Assembly: GCA_903925445.1 (NCBI GenBank)
Contig: CAIYFE010000038.1
Span: forward strand, 1-8,063
DNA: 8,063 bases
Direction of reading: 5' to 3'
DNA from: an uncultured Burkholderiales bacterium
Lineage (GTDB): Bacteria > Pseudomonadota > Gammaproteobacteria > Burkholderiales > Burkholderiaceae_C
The notes beneath the pieces were generated by a model that worked only from the letters and a program-made list of their open reading frames with translations, ran no database searches and was not told the DNA's origin. Both the position numbers and the translations under genes were made by a program. Shown piece by piece: positions 5,657 to 8,063 of the stretch (the first letter of the stretch is position 1; each line of letters begins with the position of its first letter).

Positions 5657-7632
5657 GGCGCGCCGACCTCACGAATTTTCACCAGCTCGGCGCCGTAGGC
5701 ATCTGAGCACAAGGGATTGTTCTTGGCCTGAGCTGCGTTCACACAAGTTTGCGTGGTGACCATCTTGGATGCGCTCATGAGCGCGCCCAGCTGGGCGCGG
5801 CCACCGGCATCGTTGAGCGATGTCAAAAACGGCCCCGATTTGCGGCCCGACAAGGGCGTTAAATCACGCGGCGCATCGCTGACCATCACCAACAAATGAT
5901 CCGTGCCCGCGGGGCCTGAGGCCTTGATCCGCCAATTGGGTTTGGGAAGCGTCAACGTCTGTCCCGCTTCAATTTTGTTGTTTTGATCCAAGTCGTTGGG
6001 AAACAGCATGTACAGCGCTTTACCGTCCGAGCCAGCCAATGCGGCATACACATAGCCTGCACGCTCTGACTTGACGGTAAATTCCAAAGCATCTTTGCCG
6101 ATGAGCAAATCGGCTTTGCTCAAGGTGACGGTGATTTTTCGTTTGGCGTTGCGTTGATCAAACATTTGTCGCAGTGCTTGCTCGCCACTCAGCACTGCCG
6201 CAACGGGTTCAGGCTGGGTGTTTTGTGCCATGGCGACCTGAACTGGCGCAGGCGCGGGGGCAGCTGCCGGTGGAGGATTGGTCGTTGCAGCAGCGGTGGT
6301 TTGCAGCGCCTGTGGCGCAGGAGCAGGCGTGGCGGCCACTGGCACGATGGCCGTCGCGGGCATGTCTGTTTTGACCGGCTGGGCAACCGGCGCTTGCGCT
6401 AAAACGACGGGCGTGGTGACTGGAACACCTTGACTGAACCACGCCGGCACAAAACTGGCGTTGCCAGACAAGACCAAGTTGTGCGGCTTGAAGTTGCTGT
6501 CGTTTTGCATCCGGTTGTTGATTTTTTCTTGGGCACATTGACGCATCTCGTCGATGGAAATGGCGCCTGAACCGTCCAAATCTTTGGCGTCGCGCAACAT
6601 GCAATCGCGCATGTACTGGGTGGCCAAGCCGCCTTTTTGCTCGTCGTCAAAACTGATTTCGTTGTCCCGGGCTGCTGACAAATGGATGATGTCTTGCGGC
6701 ATGTCGCCGTTTTTGACTTGTTCGCTGACCAAGCCGCGTGTTTTGACATTGGCTGGAATGCTGCATTCTTCGGAAACGCCCGCAAATTTGGGGCGCAGCG
6801 CACCTTCATCATTGCGGTTGGCGATGCCCCGCGTTCTGGCTTCCATGGGCGGGGGCAGCATGCCGCCAGAGTGGCAAGCGTCGTACATCACAAACAGCTT
6901 GTCTGTTTTGGTTGAAATGGGGCTCAAAAGCGATGCCATTTCACGATTGGTCAGCATGCCTTTGCTCATTCCATCAAAGGGCAACAAGGCTTCTACGCAA
7001 CCGCCTGCTTCTGGATCTTTGTAACGGGTGCCGTGGCCTGAGTAATGGATGAAAACGCGATCTCCGTCCTGCACACGCGTCGCCAAATCGCGCAAGGCTT
7101 GGCGAATGTTCTCGCCCGTGGCTTGATCGTCTTGCAAGTAAGCGATGTTGCTGGTGGGCACTTGCATGGCTTGGGCCATTTGTGTGGCTGAATTTTTATC
7201 AAGTTTGGTGCCCGGCAACGAGGGGACGCTGGGATCCAAATAACGTCCCACATCAATGATCAGCGCATGACGATTGATGCGTGGCACCAGCGGCGGCACG
7301 CTGCGAACACCCAGCGTCAACGCCGTGTTGCCACTGGCCTCACGCCCACTGGACAGCGATGCCAGTTGGGTTGTGCCGGCTTGAAGGTTGAGGGCACTGG
7401 CGCGAATCCAGCCAGAAACTTTTCCCTTGGGTGAGTTGACTTCGACCAGCGCCCAGCCACCTTCTAAATTTTGCAGCCGAACATTGGCGCCTTGATCCAC
7501 GGGCAGCAGCACTGCCGAGGAGGCCAGCTTGTCCACATGAATTTCCGAGCTGCGTGTCACCACTGCTGCGCTTTGCGCCAAAGCCGTGAGCGTCAAAAAA
7601 CTCAATGCAAATGCGTGTGCGGTTTTTTTCAT
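5653..7632 (-). CDS. Exported caspase-like peptidase (C14) with SH3-like, EF-hand and DUF4384-like domains
   Basis: A 659-residue predicted cysteine peptidase of the caspase/metacaspase clan, acting outside the cytoplasm. Layout: signal peptide (1 to about 19, MKK plus hydrophobic core, ALA then Q); an SH3-like region (about 29-86, ending GWIRASALNL); the caspase fold from HALIIDVGRY (122-131), with the His motif HYSGHGT (196-202, His200) and the Cys motif DACHSGG (251-257, Cys253); an EF-hand loop at 351-362; a Pro/Ala/Val/Thr linker (about 404-478); and a DUF4384-like beta domain (about 498-590, with GYVYAALAGSDGKALYMLFPND). Cys344 and Cys366 flank the EF-hand, and Cys630/Cys642 could pair near the C-terminus. 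The start is the ATG at 7632, after GGA at 6 bases and overlapping the upstream stop as ATGA. A longer frame to 7785 would add 51 residues ahead of the signal peptide and is rejected. Substrate and role are unknown; metacaspases usually cut after Arg or Lys and often need calcium. Confidence 0.93.
   Translation of the reverse strand: MKKTAHAFALSFLTLTALAQSAAVVTRSSEIHVDKLASSAVLLPVDQGANVRLQNLEGGWALVEVNSPKGKVSGWIRASALNLQAGTTQLASLSSGREASGNTALTLGVRSVPPLVPRINRHALIIDVGRYLDPSVPSLPGTKLDKNSATQMAQAMQVPTSNIAYLQDDQATGENIRQALRDLATRVQDGDRVFIHYSGHGTRYKDPEAGGCVEALLPFDGMSKGMLTNREMASLLSPISTKTDKLFVMYDACHSGGMLPPPMEARTRGIANRNDEGALRPKFAGVSEECSIPANVKTRGLVSEQVKNGDMPQDIIHLSAARDNEISFDDEQKGGLATQYMRDCMLRDAKDLDGSGAISIDEMRQCAQEKINNRMQNDSNFKPHNLVLSGNASFVPAWFSQGVPVTTPVVLAQAPVAQPVKTDMPATAIVPVAATPAPAPQALQTTAAATTNPPPAAAPAPAPVQVAMAQNTQPEPVAAVLSGEQALRQMFDQRNAKRKITVTLSKADLLIGKDALEFTVKSERAGYVYAALAGSDGKALYMLFPNDLDQNNKIEAGQTLTLPKPNWRIKASGPAGTDHLLVMVSDAPRDLTPLSGRKSGPFLTSLNDAGGRAQLGALMSASKMVTTQTCVNAAQAKNNPLCSDAYGAELVKIREVGAP
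6199..6423 (-). other. Pro/Ala-rich low-complexity linker inside the caspase-like gene
   Basis: Residues about 404-478 of the caspase-like protein are almost entirely Pro, Ala, Val, Thr and Gln, with runs such as ATPAPAPQ and NPPPAAAPAPAPVQVA. It joins the peptidase/EF-hand half to the C-terminal DUF4384-like domain and is probably an extended, flexible, periplasmic tether. At DNA level the segment is GC-rich with short imperfect GC-triplet repeats, which may make it variable in length between strains. Confidence 0.75.
6547..6582 (-). other. EF-hand calcium-binding loop in the caspase-like protein
   Basis: Residues 351-362 read DLDGSGAISIDE. This is a complete 12-position EF-hand loop: Asp at 1 and 3, Ser at 5, Gly at 6, Ile at 8 and Glu at 12. 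Helix-compatible sequence flanks it on both sides (MRDCMLRDAK before, MRQCAQEKINNRM after). It is a single loop, resembling dockerin or calerythrin-like units more than a paired EF-hand. It lies about 100 residues after the catalytic Cys and could make activity calcium-dependent. Confidence 0.8.
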
Positions 7633-8063
7633 AAGGATTCCATGGGTGAGATGAACGGTTGATTTCGCAAAGTCGCCCACGCCTGCAAGGCGGTGTGTGC
7701 GATGAGCTGGCGCAAATGCAACGCGTCTTGCGCAGGTGCAACCAGTTGTAACGCCAGTGAACGCGCATGCAAGGCTTGCAAGCACTCATCCAATTTGGCC
7801 TTGGCATGCACCAGCACGCTTTGATCGGCCACGATGGCCAGCGCATTGGCAAACGGCTTCCAAACCAACAAATTGCTGTCGGTTGGGCTGGTGTCCAACA
7901 GCACAACACGTGCCGACGGTGCGTGGCTTTGCAGACAAGCCATCACGGCGTTGACTTCGTCATCGGTCCACGGCTGATCCAACTCGCAAGCCCAGACCGC
8001 CAAAGCTTGGTCGGGCGATTGCACCACTTCGCCGCACCAATACCGCTTGCGCGCCGCAAACCA
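7629..8063 (-). CDS. Hypothetical protein, N-terminus beyond window; translationally coupled to the caspase-like gene
   Basis: I do not recognise this gene. The frame is open from the right edge (first visible residues WFAARKRYWCGEV) to a TGA at 7629-7631, giving 144 residues of a C-terminal part. A GTG at 8027 could start a shorter product, but the continuous open frame suggests that the gene begins outside. There are no transmembrane stretches or signal in the visible part. It is rich in Ala, Leu and Gln, with a strand-like VVLLDTSPTDSN followed by ANALAIVADQSVLVHAKA, then mostly helical sequence to the end. The LLDTSP and IVADQSVLV segments faintly recall the later strands of P-loop ParA/MinD proteins, but the nucleotide loop would be outside the window, so this is only a thought. 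Its stop overlaps the caspase-like start (ATGA), and its 3' end carries that gene's ribosome site, implying coupled expression. Confidence 0.75.
   Translation of the reverse strand, partial: WFAARKRYWCGEVVQSPDQALAVWACELDQPWTDDEVNAVMACLQSHAPSARVVLLDTSPTDSNLLVWKPFANALAIVADQSVLVHAKAKLDECLQALHARSLALQLVAPAQDALHLRQLIAHTALQAWATLRNQPFISPMESL

Noticed and set aside
5657..5664. GGCGCGCC palindrome just beyond the TTAA junction as a terminator
   Set aside because: It has only 8 bases, no loop and no T-tract, and lies inside the last codons of the caspase-like gene.
6399..6812. Second minus-strand frame (137 codons) overlapping the caspase-like gene, and a plus-strand frame at 6554-7024
   Set aside because: The main frame contains the EF-hand and a continuous caspase fold. 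The alternatives have unnatural composition.
7633..7785. 51-codon N-terminal extension of the caspase-like gene
   Set aside because: It overlaps the upstream gene entirely and would bury a good signal peptide that begins at 7632 with its own ribosome site.
1..8063. Mobile elements, CRISPR arrays, tRNA or rRNA genes, direct repeats
   Set aside because: I found no transposase or integrase motif, spaced direct repeats, tRNA-like cloverleaf or rRNA-like sequence on either strand.

Overview
The window looks like a chromosomal segment of a betaproteobacterium, most likely order Burkholderiales and close to Comamonadaceae. The basis is protein resemblance (YggS, PilT, SIS isomerase, YraN, RsmI), moderately GC-rich codon use, and gene order. 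No database search was possible, so genus is not assigned. I see no tRNA, rRNA, CRISPR array, insertion sequence or phage gene, and the coding density is very high. No stretch over 300 bases lacks a gene.

Left part (1-2440): the 5' two thirds of yggS (PLP homeostasis) runs leftward off the window edge. Head to head with it, with overlapping start regions, is a PilT-family retraction ATPase, followed by a beta-hydroxyacid dehydrogenase of the 3-hydroxyisobutyrate/tartronate-semialdehyde reductase family. The dehydrogenase meets dolP tail to tail across a perfect 24-bp palindrome that contains both stop codons.

Middle (2449-5085): a leftward set yraN > SIS isomerase (GmhA/DiaA type) > dolP is tightly packed, and rsmI diverges from it. 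This is the enterobacterial yraL-yraM-yraN-diaA-dolP neighbourhood without lpoA (yraM). The genes concern rRNA methylation, a nuclease-like UPF0102 protein, a sugar-phosphate isomerase or DnaA-binding homologue, and an outer-membrane lipoprotein for envelope integrity.

Right part (5082-8063): a short promoter-like region precedes a small lipoprotein of unknown family. Its stop codon overlaps that of a convergent gene for a large exported caspase-like (C14) protein. That protein has a signal peptide, an SH3-like region, a caspase fold with His200/Cys253, an EF-hand calcium loop, a Pro/Ala linker and a DUF4384-like domain. Its start overlaps the stop of an upstream unknown gene (ATGA) that runs off the right edge, so the two are probably translationally coupled. 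This envelope caspase locus is the least understood part of the window and the best candidate for an undescribed system. The rest is conserved housekeeping.
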